Part shown: positions 17,198 to 23,685 of the stretch, in pieces
How the letters are laid out: every line of letters begins with the position of its first letter
How positions within the stretch are numbered: the stretch's first letter is position 1
Notes under the pieces: model-generated
Databases searched by the model: none
Told to the model about the DNA's origin: nothing
The model's input: only the letters and a program-made list of their open reading frames with translations
From: Paenibacillus tyrphae
Lineage (GTDB): Bacteria > Bacillota > Bacilli > Paenibacillales > NBRC-103111
Direction of reading: 5' to 3'
NCBI RefSeq assembly: GCF_024158745.1
Contig: NZ_JAMZAW010000024.1
Location: 62,001-126,000, forward strand
Length of the DNA: 64,000 bases
Made by a program: the position numbers and the translations under genes

Positions 17198-17230
17198 TCG
17201 AACAACACAAATTGTACGAACTCTATTGTA
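17198..17230 (-). repeat. Right inverted repeat with dif-like recombination core
   Basis: Reverse complement of the left repeat with two differences outside the core. The core reads TTCGAACAA (17197-17205), CACAAA (17206-17211) and TTGTACGAA (17212-17220) on the plus strand. On the minus strand TGGTACAAT at its outer edge forms an extended -10 promoter element for the recombinase gene. Confidence 0.7.
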
Positions 17231-17306
17231 CCACGCCTGACTAGGGAAAGGAGGGGCTTGAAGGATTTCGGCGGGGCGCGATACATGGGCTGAGGAGGGG
17301 TAACGC

Positions 17307-17921
17307 GTGCGGGATCGTTTAGTCACTCAAGAGTTGGTTCGGTTAATGGAAAAGGACGTCGATACCTATGAGCATAGTCTGCGGGTGGGGAAGCTTGCGA
17401 AGAGCATGGCGCTGGTGATGCGCCTGAATCTTGCGCAGACCCGGCAATTGGTGATCGGATGCTGCTTGCACGACATCGGGAAAATCTACATGCCGGACTC
17501 GATTCTAAAAAAGGATACGTCGCTGACGGAAAGAGAATGGAAGATGATGAAGCAGCATCCGGTGCTGGGTGCGGATATATTGAAAATTCATGCGCCGGAA
17601 GAGCGGGTGATTATCGACATCGTCGAATTTCACCACGAGCGATGGAACGGAACGGGCTATCCGTACGGCTTAAGCGGAGTGGACATTCCGGCGTTCGCCC
17701 GGATCTGCACCATCATCGATTCCTTCGACAGCATGCTTTCCGACCGGCCCTACCGATCAGGAATGTCGCTGGAGGAAGCAAAGGAAGAGCTGCTCCGGCA
17801 CAGCGGCACGCAGTTCGATAAGCAGTACGTCGAATTGTTTCTGCAACTGCCGGAAGAGATGCTTCACCACTCTTACGCGAGACGCGGAGGCGTCAATTCT
17901 ATCGTCCCATCTTCAACATAA
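17307..17921 (+). CDS. HD-GYP-domain protein, probable cyclic-di-GMP phosphodiesterase
   Basis: A 204-residue single-domain protein. The HD pair is in GCCLHDIGKIYMPDSIL, the next metal His in MKQHP, and HHERWNGTGYP is a complete HD-GYP motif, followed by ICTIIDSFDSMLSDRPYR. All ligands for the metal site that opens cyclic di-GMP are present. There is no sensor domain, so it would be controlled by expression or a partner. It starts at GTG 17307 after GAGGAGGGG. It lies 77 bases outside the recombinase cassette, in a position to receive transcription if the cassette flips. Confidence 0.88.
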   Translation: MRDRLVTQELVRLMEKDVDTYEHSLRVGKLAKSMALVMRLNLAQTRQLVIGCCLHDIGKIYMPDSILKKDTSLTEREWKMMKQHPVLGADILKIHAPEERVIIDIVEFHHERWNGTGYPYGLSGVDIPAFARICTIIDSFDSMLSDRPYRSGMSLEEAKEELLRHSGTQFDKQYVELFLQLPEEMLHHSYARRGGVNSIVPSST

Positions 17922-17954
17922 AAAGAGAGGTCCACAAATGGGCCTCTCTTTTGC
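17922..17954. terminator. Two-way terminator
   Basis: AAAGAGAGGTCC pairs with GGGCCTCTCTTT around a 6-base loop, with A- and T-runs on both sides. It ends the HD-GYP gene and the convergent HlyC-like gene. Confidence 0.82.
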
Positions 17955-17979
17955 GTTCAAATGATCCATTTATTATGCC

Positions 17980-19311
17980 TTATGCCGACTGCGTTTGCGA
18001 ATCCGATTGCAGCTTGCGGACAGCGAGCCTTGCGATTCGCAGGTCGTCCGTTTCCTCGATAACGAACTCGAATTCGTTCTGGTAGACGACGCTCTGTCCA
18101 TGCTTGGGCGGAAGCTCCACTTGCGAATACATCCACCCGCCGATGGTATCGTAGTCCTCGGACTCGATTTCCAGACCGAATTGATCGTTCACTTCGTCAA
18201 TTAACATCAGACCGTCGATGGAGTAGTTGAACTCGTCTTTCTTCTCCACCCGAGCCCGCTCATCCGGGTCGAACTCGTCTTGGATTTCGCCGACGATTTC
18301 TTCCAGAATATCCTCCAGCGTCACCATGCCCGAAGTTCCGCCGTATTCGTCGATGAGCAGGGCAATCTGCACTTTTTTCCACTGCATCAGCTTCAGCAGC
18401 CTGCTAATTGGCATCGAATCCGGCACTTTGGCGATCGGACGCACGATGGAGCGAAGTTCGATCAGCGCACCGTTCGATTTCATCAAGTCCTTGATATGCA
18501 CGAAGCCGATAATGTTGTCTTTATCCGGATCGCATATCGGATAACGGGTGCGCATTTCGCGATGCGCGATTTCCATGTTGTCCTCGAACGGCAGATTGGC
18601 ATACAAGCAGGCCATTTCCGTCCGCGGGATCATGATTTCGCGCGCGTTCGTTTCGGTAAACTCGAATATATTGTCAAAAAGCGTAAGCTCCGTATTGTCG
18701 ATGAAGCCGCTTTTATGGCTTTCTTTCACTAAGACGCGGATTTCCTCTTCCGTATGGGCCGATTCGTGCTCTGTGGCCGGCTCAATGCCTGCACGCTTCA
18801 GCATCCAGTTCGACGCGCCATTCAGCATCCAGATGAACGGGTACATCAGCTTGTAGAAAATGATCACCGGCAGCGCGGACCAAAGCGTCACGTTCTCCGA
18901 CTGGCGGATCGCGTACGTCTTCGGGAACTGCTCCCCGAGCGTAATATGCAGCGCGGTAATAAGCGAGAAAGCTACTAAGAAGGAGATCGTATGAATGACG
19001 ACGGGGTTTAAGCCGAGCCAATCTTTAAGGATCGGTTCGAGAAAAGCGGCGATAGCCGGTTCACCGACCCAGCCGAGTCCCAGCGACGCAAGCGTAATGC
19101 CGAGCTGGCAGGCGGATAAATAAGCGTTCAGGTTGCCCGTAATTTTTTGCGCGAACCGCGCGCTCACATTGCCGCTTTGGGCGAGCGTATCAATGCGGCT
19201 GTTTCTTACTTTGACCATGGCGAACTCCGCGGCGACAAAAAAGCCGTTCAGCAGCACCAAGACGATAATGAGAACCGCGTTAAACAATAAAGGTAACGGG
19301 TCACTACTCAA
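17980..19311 (-). CDS. HlyC/CorC-family membrane protein (CNNM, CBS pair, CorC domains)
   Basis: A 443-residue protein. The N-terminal CNNM transmembrane domain (about 1-190; LLNGFFVAAEFAMVKVRNSR is a signature) is followed by two CBS domains (about 205-335; EIMIPRTEMACLYA, then VTLEDILEEIVGEIQDEFD) and a C-terminal CorC/HlyC domain. Relatives take part in Mg or other divalent-cation export and are often annotated hemolysin-like. The start is TTG 19311; the nearest Shine-Dalgarno, GATAGGG, is modest. The upstream leader can fold AGGTG against CACCT near the start, which might limit translation. Confidence 0.9.
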   Translation of the reverse strand: MSSDPLPLLFNAVLIIVLVLLNGFFVAAEFAMVKVRNSRIDTLAQSGNVSARFAQKITGNLNAYLSACQLGITLASLGLGWVGEPAIAAFLEPILKDWLGLNPVVIHTISFLVAFSLITALHITLGEQFPKTYAIRQSENVTLWSALPVIIFYKLMYPFIWMLNGASNWMLKRAGIEPATEHESAHTEEEIRVLVKESHKSGFIDNTELTLFDNIFEFTETNAREIMIPRTEMACLYANLPFEDNMEIAHREMRTRYPICDPDKDNIIGFVHIKDLMKSNGALIELRSIVRPIAKVPDSMPISRLLKLMQWKKVQIALLIDEYGGTSGMVTLEDILEEIVGEIQDEFDPDERARVEKKDEFNYSIDGLMLIDEVNDQFGLEIESEDYDTIGGWMYSQVELPPKHGQSVVYQNEFEFVIEETDDLRIARLAVRKLQSDSQTQSA

Positions 19312-19398
19312 ATATTCCCTATCCCCTGCGTGAGGTGGATAGGTACACCTCCCTTAAGCGTTCAAATAATAGACAAAAATAAAGATTGCTTATAATCC

Positions 19399-19428
19399 AT
19401 TATACTCGGAACGCCTATCGGCGCTCAA
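19399..19428 (-). promoter_or_regulatory. SigA-type promoter of the HlyC-like gene
   Basis: On the minus strand TTGAGC (19428-19423) and TATAAT (19404-19399) are 18 bp apart, about 90 bp upstream of the TTG start. Confidence 0.6.
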
Positions 19429-19521
19429 ACGGCGAGCAGGGCACTCCGGGGTATGCACGGGGTGTGCGGACTCCGAATCGAGAGGTATTAACGAAAATCC
19501 CCCCATTTGCCGCGAATTTGT

Positions 19522-19541
19522 TCATTTTCGTGCGAAAATGA
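19522..19541. promoter_or_regulatory. Palindrome, possible operator
   Basis: TCATTTTCG and CGAAAATGA form a perfect 9-bp inverted repeat around TG. It lies in the intergenic region, 41 bp upstream of the TTGACA at 19583. No regulator can be named. Confidence 0.35.
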
Positions 19542-19582
19542 CGAAAACTCGGTTAATTTTTAGATTCAAACGAATTGACAGG

Positions 19583-19611
19583 TTGACATCCGGGACGAGC
19601 TATGGTAAATT
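19583..19611 (+). promoter_or_regulatory. SigA-type promoter of an orphan transcript
   Basis: TTGACA (19583-19588) and TAAATT (19606-19611) are separated by 17 bp. The next strong plus-strand signal is the terminator at 19895. Confidence 0.5.
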
Positions 19612-19727
19612 TATTCGATATTCGCAAGAATATACTTAAACCCTCATACAACCCCTACACGGAAGATTTTCCTCGAGAAAGCAGCGTTATTTCCGCACAT
19701 GTTTAATCGTTCATTCAAGGAACTCCC

Positions 19728-19817
19728 ATGATTAGGAATTGTTGTAACACTGATTCACACTGGCGCGGTCTTCGGAGCCGCAAGGATGGAAGAGAGGCAG
19801 GGCTTTCATTGTTTTAG
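19728..19817 (+). CDS. Possible 29-residue leader peptide
   Basis: ATG 19728 follows AAGGA at a normal distance of six to seven bases. The peptide begins MIRNCCNTDSHWRG and is rich in Arg, with two adjacent Cys codons. It sits between the orphan promoter and its terminator, the arrangement of a translated attenuator. Low confidence, because many random frames of this length exist. Confidence 0.25.
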   Translation: MIRNCCNTDSHWRGLRSRKDGREAGLSLF

Positions 19818-19894
19818 TATGCGCAGCATCATGTACAGAAATTGGATTTGCTTTGGGGTAAGGAAGGGTAACCGGTGTTTTTAAACGGCCAAAG

Positions 19895-19937
19895 AAGGCT
19901 CGGTCAGGGACAGATCCGCTGACGGAGCCTTTTTTGT
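19895..19937 (+). terminator. Terminator of the orphan transcript
   Basis: AAGGCTCGGTCA (19895-19906) pairs with TGACGGAGCCTT (19920-19931), followed by TTTTTG. It lies 110 bases before the start at 20048 and could act as an attenuator for that gene. Confidence 0.8.
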
Positions 19938-20047
19938 TTGCCGCGCAGCCGTCGATTCCGGAAAAAATTTCCGCCCCTAACACATTTCTAACAGTTTTCC
20001 CCTATAGTTAAGCTCAAACGGCATTCCAGAGAAAAGAGGTTGCGGAA

Positions 20048-20410
20048 TTGAATGTGTTCGTGTATGGCGTCGTTTCCTTGAATCACAAAGACAACCCGTT
20101 TATTTCCAGGCATTCTCAGCTGCTGAGCGACGAGGCTTGGGTGAGAGGCGTTCTGTACGATACCGGACTCGGTTTTCCCGCGTTAACCTCCGGGGAAGAC
20201 AAGGTCAGCGGCAAGCTGCTGGCGATGGGAGATATCGCGTTTGAAACCGTTCGGGAATTGGCATCGAACTTTAACCGGTTGAACCCGCCGTACCGCTTCG
20301 AGCTGAAGTCTGTTCAAGTGTTTGTAGGAGCGGTAACCTACGAGGCGTTTGCTTATATGTACGCCTCCGGCCATGGCTTGGCGCGGATTGAGAGCGGAAT
20401 CTGGCTGTAG
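20048..20410 (+). CDS. Gamma-glutamylcyclotransferase-like (AIG2/GGCT) protein
   Basis: A 120-residue protein opening with VFVYGVVSL, matching the GGCT-fold signature, with GVLYDTGLGFPAL near residue 35. Small proteins of this fold include gamma-glutamyl-amine cyclotransferases. The catalytic Glu may be in GDIAFETVRELA, but the active site is not certain, and the sequence diverges in the second half. It starts at TTG 20048 after AAAGAGGT. It is transcribed towards the kdp leader; no terminator is evident between its stop and 20561. Confidence 0.6.
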   Translation: MNVFVYGVVSLNHKDNPFISRHSQLLSDEAWVRGVLYDTGLGFPALTSGEDKVSGKLLAMGDIAFETVRELASNFNRLNPPYRFELKSVQVFVGAVTYEAFAYMYASGHGLARIESGIWL

Positions 20411-20560
20411 CCGGGAACGGAGTGCTGAGAAAAAGATCACGATTTATGAAAAACGAAGAAATAGTGAGATTTGTAGAGATTGGAAAAGAACCATATCTGA
20501 GAAAGCGCTCTTATGTGCCTGAACTTCCCCTATTTCGCTCCAGAGCCATTCCCACCGTTC

Positions 20561-20589
20561 TTTACAGTTGCTTCCGACAAGCGTAATAT
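20561..20589 (+). promoter_or_regulatory. Promoter of the kdp leader
   Basis: TTTACA (20561-20566) and TAATAT (20584-20589) are 17 bp apart, 35 bp upstream of the first c-di-AMP aptamer. Confidence 0.6.
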
Positions 20590-20623
20590 TCAATTCATAA
20601 ATTTACAGTTTCCAAATTCTTAT

Positions 20624-20797
20624 CGCTTAATTTCCGCCATCGTGCGGAAAGCGGGGGAACCACAAGGGAAGCCTGTGCTGCCGGTGTGAGAGCCGAAAGC
20701 CATGCGTCCCCGGGGTGAATCCTCATCGTGCATGTGAAGCATGTACTGAGGTAGGGCGACTCTCACCGCCCGAATCCGTCAGCTAACCTCGTCAGCG
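20624..20797 (+). promoter_or_regulatory. c-di-AMP riboswitch 1 (ydaO-yuaA type)
   Basis: Conserved ydaO core blocks are present in order: GCGGGGGAACCAC, GGGGTGAATCC, GTAGGGCGACTCTCACC, GCCCGAATCCGTCAGCTAAC, with closing P1 strands CGCT and AGCG. The class binds cyclic di-AMP and usually turns genes off when it is abundant. Here it precedes a K+ uptake operon, a typical target, since high K+ raises c-di-AMP. A terminator follows 85 bases later. Confidence 0.93.
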
Positions 20798-20881
20798 TTG
20801 GATCGAACAGCCGTTTAGCGGCCGGCCGCGGCCCTATGTTCGAATGGAGAGAGGATGATGAAGCTTGTGATCGTATAGCGA

Positions 20882-20908
20882 CCACAGGGCTCCTGCCTCT
20901 GTGGTTTT
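20882..20908 (+). terminator. Terminator of riboswitch 1
   Basis: CCACAG pairs with CTGTGG around a short GC-rich loop, followed by TTTTTTATT. It is the expected expression platform of the first aptamer. Confidence 0.82.
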
Positions 20909-20986
20909 TTATTGTCTTTTTTGGAAAAACGGAACGTCAGTTCCATTCGCAGACTTATAAAAATGCAGCCATTCCATGCAGTATAT

Positions 20987-21150
20987 CGCTGAATTCCCGG
21001 CTCGCCGGGAAGCGGGGGAACCAACGGGACAGGACGGGGCGTTAAACGCGCCGTTCCTATTCCACGGGGTGAATCCTCATCGTGCATGTGAAACATGTAC
21101 TGGGGTAGGGCGACTCTCACGCCCGAATCCGTCAGCTAACCTCGTAAGCG
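20987..21150 (+). promoter_or_regulatory. c-di-AMP riboswitch 2 (ydaO-yuaA type)
   Basis: A second complete aptamer with the same core blocks (GCGGGGGAACCAAC, GGGGTGAATCC, GTAGGGCGACTCTCAC, GCCCGAATCCGTCAGCTAAC) and P1 strands CGCT and AGCG. Its variable stem differs from the first copy, so this is an old duplication or separate recruitment. The transcript must pass both switches before reaching kdp. Confidence 0.93.
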
Positions 21151-21183
21151 TATAGAGAGAGGCAACGATTGTCGTGAGCTCAT

Positions 21184-21255
21184 AAGACACGGTTTGTTTT
21201 ACCGTGCCTTGGAAGCCGCGGGAAGAGTCACCTCTTGCCCAAGGCTTCTTTTTTG
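21184..21255 (+). terminator. Terminator and upstream hairpin of riboswitch 2
   Basis: GAAGCC with GGGAAGAG pairs with CTCTTGCCC and GGCTTC (21212-21248), followed by a T-run. Just upstream, CACGGT and ACCGTG (21187-21207) form another hairpin that may be the anti-terminator partner. Confidence 0.8.
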
Positions 21256-21296
21256 TTGCCTTTTCTCCTGGAGTGATAGGAGGAAAACGAGGAAAA

Positions 21297-21710
21297 ATGA
21301 CCAAATCATCATCCGGCTATATTCTGGTGTCGGCGCCGAATAAGGCGGGAGAAAACTTTATCCGCGAGCTGCAAAGACGGCAGCTTCGACTCGCGGCCGT
21401 TGCCAACAGCAAGGCCGAGCATACGAGGCTGACCGAGCTTGGTGTCGGGAACGTGGTGACGATCGATACGTCGGGCTGCGAGTCGTGGACCGTACCGCAG
21501 TTTGCGGTCAGTCGGGTGTTTTTGTTCGAGAAAAGCCTGAACTTGTCGTGCCGGTACATTCAGATTTGCCGGACGTGGACGAACGGGCCGATTTATCTGA
21601 TTACGAGCAATCCGAGCCCCCGGCTCGTATATAAGGGGCTTGGCGCGCATCATGTCATTTATACGAACGGCGACGATGTCGGATTTTTGATAGACGGCCA
21701 TTTGGAGTAA
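21297..21710 (+). CDS. Conserved hypothetical protein at the head of the kdp operon
   Basis: A 137-residue soluble protein that I do not recognise. The N-terminal half (YILVSAPNKAGENFIREL, then LAAVANSKAEHTRLTELG) reads like a Rossmann-type beta-alpha unit with an altered glycine motif. The C-terminus GLGAHHVIYTNGDDVGFLI recalls nucleotide-binding repeats. ATG 21297 follows GAGG. It is the first gene after the c-di-AMP switches and 34 bases before the next small gene, so it should be made only when the operon is on. A regulatory or K+-related role is plausible but unproven. Confidence 0.65.
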   Translation: MTKSSSGYILVSAPNKAGENFIRELQRRQLRLAAVANSKAEHTRLTELGVGNVVTIDTSGCESWTVPQFAVSRVFLFEKSLNLSCRYIQICRTWTNGPIYLITSNPSPRLVYKGLGAHHVIYTNGDDVGFLIDGHLE

Positions 21711-21744
21711 TCGAGCGCAACCGCTCGGAAGGAGGCGTTGGGAA

Positions 21745-21855
21745 GTGGCGGACTTGTACATGGTATTGCTGCTGGCTGGAACCTACGTGGTGTTCTGGGG
21801 CTTTCTGACCTGGTGCAGCCGGGTAACCGAGGAATCGGGAGGGGACGGACGATGA
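21745..21855 (+). CDS. Small membrane protein upstream of kdpF (KdpZ-like)
   Basis: A 36-residue peptide starting at GTG 21745 after GGAGGCG. One hydrophobic helix (residues 5-24, MYMV-type opening DLYMVLLLAGTYVVFWGF) is followed by a short polar tail. Its stop overlaps the kdpF start as ATGA, so the two are translationally coupled. Small membrane peptides at this position are seen in other Gram-positive kdp operons; from memory, one in Alicyclobacillus was called KdpZ. The function is unknown; it may stabilise the KdpABC complex as KdpF does. Confidence 0.65.
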   Translation: MADLYMVLLLAGTYVVFWGFLTWCSRVTEESGGDGR

Positions 21856-21929
21856 TCGTCATCGGAGGATTGACTTTATTCGTATTCATCTATTTGGCGT
21901 ATGCCTTGATTCATCCGGAGAAGTTTTAA
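21852..21929 (+). CDS. kdpF: KdpF, small subunit of the K+-transporting ATPase
   Basis: A 25-residue peptide, MIVIGGLTLFVFIYLAYALI followed by HPEKF. A single helix ending in the conserved H/R-P-E-K/R-F tail is the KdpF hallmark. KdpF stabilises the KdpABC complex in the membrane. The start overlaps the preceding stop codon, and kdpA begins 42 bases later. Confidence 0.9.
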   Translation: MIVIGGLTLFVFIYLAYALIHPEKF

Positions 21930-21971
21930 CGATCCGGATTCGGCTTGTTCATTAAAGGAGGTTTGGACCCC

Positions 21972-23651
21972 GTGGGTATTTTGCAAATAGCCATTGTCAT
22001 AGGGATTCTGGTGCTGCTGGCGAAGCCGCTCGGCACTTATTTATATCATGTCTTTTCTGGCGAGGCCAATCGTACGGACCGCTTGTTCGGATGGGTGGAG
22101 CGGCCGATCTTCAAGCTGATCGGGCTGCGCGAACGCAAGGGGATGACATGGAAAACGTACGGACTCAGCTTTATCGCAACCAATATTGTGCTGGTTGCTT
22201 TCGGATATTTGCTGTTAAGGGTGCAAAAGCTGCTGCCGCTCAATCCGAACGGCATCGACAATATGGAGCAGACCTTGTCGTTCAATACGGTCATCAGCTT
22301 CATGGCGAACACGAACCTGCAGCATTATAGCGGGGAGTCGGGACTTTCTTATTTGTCGCAAATGGCTCTGATCACTATGATGATGTTTACTTCCGCGGCG
22401 ACGGGACTGTGCGTGGCGATCGCCTTTATCCGCGGCGTTACGACCAAGGGCAAGACGCTGGGCAACTTCTACGAAGATTTCGTCAAAGCGCACACCCGTG
22501 TGTTTCTGCCGTTTGCTTTCGTTGTCACGCTGGCGCTGGTAGCTCTGCATGTGCCGCAGACGCTGCAGCCGACGATCACCGTGCAGACGCTTGAAGGGGC
22601 GGAGCAGCAAATTGCGATCGGACCGGTTGCGTCGCTGGAATCGATTAAGCACTTGGGAACGAACGGCGGCGGATTTTTCGGTGTCAACTCGGCGCACCCG
22701 TTCGAGAATCCGAATCCGCTGACGAACGTGATCGAGATGCTATCGATGTGGTGCTTGTCGGCGGCGCTGCCGTACACCTACGGGTTGTTCGCGAAAAACC
22801 GGAAGCAGGGCTGGGTTATTTTCTCCGCAATGCTCATTTTGTTCCTGCTGTTCCTGTCGCTCGTCTATACGTCCGAATTAAACGGTAATCCGGCGTTGAA
22901 CAAGCTGGGCATGGACGCTTCTCAAGGCAGTATGGAAGGCAAAGAGGTGCGCTTCGGCATCCCCATGTCGGCCTTGTTTACGACCGTGACGACGGCGGCG
23001 ACGACCGGCTCGGTCAACAACATGCACGATACGCTGACGCCGCTCGGAGGCATTACGCCGCTCGCGCTGATGATGCTGAACTGCGTGTTCGGCGGCAAAG
23101 GCGTCGGCCTCGTCAATATGCTCATGTACGCGATTCTGGGCGTGTTCCTCGCAGGGCTGATGGTCGGACGGACTCCGGAATTTCTGGGGCGGAAGATCGA
23201 GGCTCGCGAGATGAAATTGATCGCCATTGCGATTTTGGCGCATCCGTTTATTATTTTGGCGCCGACGGCGATTGCGCTTGCGACCGAGCTCGGCCAAGCG
23301 GCGATCACGAATCCGTCGTTCCACGGCATCTCGCAGGTGCTGTACGAATATACGTCATCGGCGGCCAATAACGGCTCCGGCTTCGAGGGTCTGGGTGACA
23401 ATACGGCGTTCTGGAACATTACGACCGGTCTTGTGATGCTGTTCGGGCGCTACATCTCGATGATTGCGCTGCTTGCCGTGGCCGGTTCGCTCAGCCGCAA
23501 GCAATGGGTGCCGGAGACGGTCGGTACGTTCCGTACGGACAACGGGTTGTTCGTCGGCATACTCGTCGGAACGGTGCTCATTATCGGGGCGCTGACGTTC
23601 CTGCCGGCCATCGTGCTTGGGCCCGTGGCCGAGCATTTGACGCTGCGTTAA
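21972..23651 (+). CDS. kdpA: KdpA, K+-binding and translocating subunit
   Basis: A 559-residue, mostly helical protein of the SKT superfamily with four degenerate P-loop-type filter repeats; visible filter-like segments are NTNLQHYSGE, LGTNGGGFFGVNSAHPFENP, TTAATTGSVNNMHD and SSAANNGSGFEGL. It forms the pore of the high-affinity K+ pump. GTG 21972 is preferred because AAAGGAGG (21954-21961) is correctly spaced; the TTG at 21945 would lie upstream of that site. It is followed 34 bases later by kdpB. Confidence 0.97.
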   Translation: MGILQIAIVIGILVLLAKPLGTYLYHVFSGEANRTDRLFGWVERPIFKLIGLRERKGMTWKTYGLSFIATNIVLVAFGYLLLRVQKLLPLNPNGIDNMEQTLSFNTVISFMANTNLQHYSGESGLSYLSQMALITMMMFTSAATGLCVAIAFIRGVTTKGKTLGNFYEDFVKAHTRVFLPFAFVVTLALVALHVPQTLQPTITVQTLEGAEQQIAIGPVASLESIKHLGTNGGGFFGVNSAHPFENPNPLTNVIEMLSMWCLSAALPYTYGLFAKNRKQGWVIFSAMLILFLLFLSLVYTSELNGNPALNKLGMDASQGSMEGKEVRFGIPMSALFTTVTTAATTGSVNNMHDTLTPLGGITPLALMMLNCVFGGKGVGLVNMLMYAILGVFLAGLMVGRTPEFLGRKIEAREMKLIAIAILAHPFIILAPTAIALATELGQAAITNPSFHGISQVLYEYTSSAANNGSGFEGLGDNTAFWNITTGLVMLFGRYISMIALLAVAGSLSRKQWVPETVGTFRTDNGLFVGILVGTVLIIGALTFLPAIVLGPVAEHLTLR

Positions 23652-23685
23652 ACGTGAAGATCGCGAAGGAAGAGGGGAGTTACCC

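Larger units (their letters stand above)
16092..17230. mobile_element. Candidate self-inverting cassette: tyrosine recombinase between inverted dif-like sites
   Basis: An 1139-bp unit bounded by two 33-bp inverted repeats that match at 31 of 33 positions. The only gene inside is the recombinase at 16233-17180. Its stop codon is followed by about 108 bases of markedly AT-rich DNA (16125-16232), unlike the GC-rich neighbours. The repeats begin 17 bases upstream of the gene start. The 190 bases from the flavoprotein start to the left repeat hold nothing I recognise. No transposase, passenger gene or target duplication is visible. The orientation of the core sites would give inversion, not excision (inference). 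Confidence 0.6.
19618..19937 (+). ncRNA. Candidate small RNA or leader, about 320 nt
   Basis: The unit runs from a good promoter (19583-19611) to a strong terminator (19895-19937), with no conserved-looking long frame. It contains local hairpins, such as GCGG...CCGC near 19766-19785, and a possible long-range CATGAT/ATCATG pairing. A 29-codon frame lies inside. It could be an independent small RNA or an attenuated leader for the gene at 20048. It does not match the riboswitch, 6S, tmRNA or RNase P patterns I know. Confidence 0.35.

Noticed and set aside
19732..19983. An 83-codon minus-strand frame in the 19312-20047 gap
   Set aside because: It reads through the strong plus-strand terminator hairpin, has no ribosome site and no family features.
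20411..20560. Search for a terminator or gene between the GGCT-like gene and the kdp promoter
   Set aside because: No supported frame or strong hairpin was found; the stretch appears to be plain intergenic DNA.
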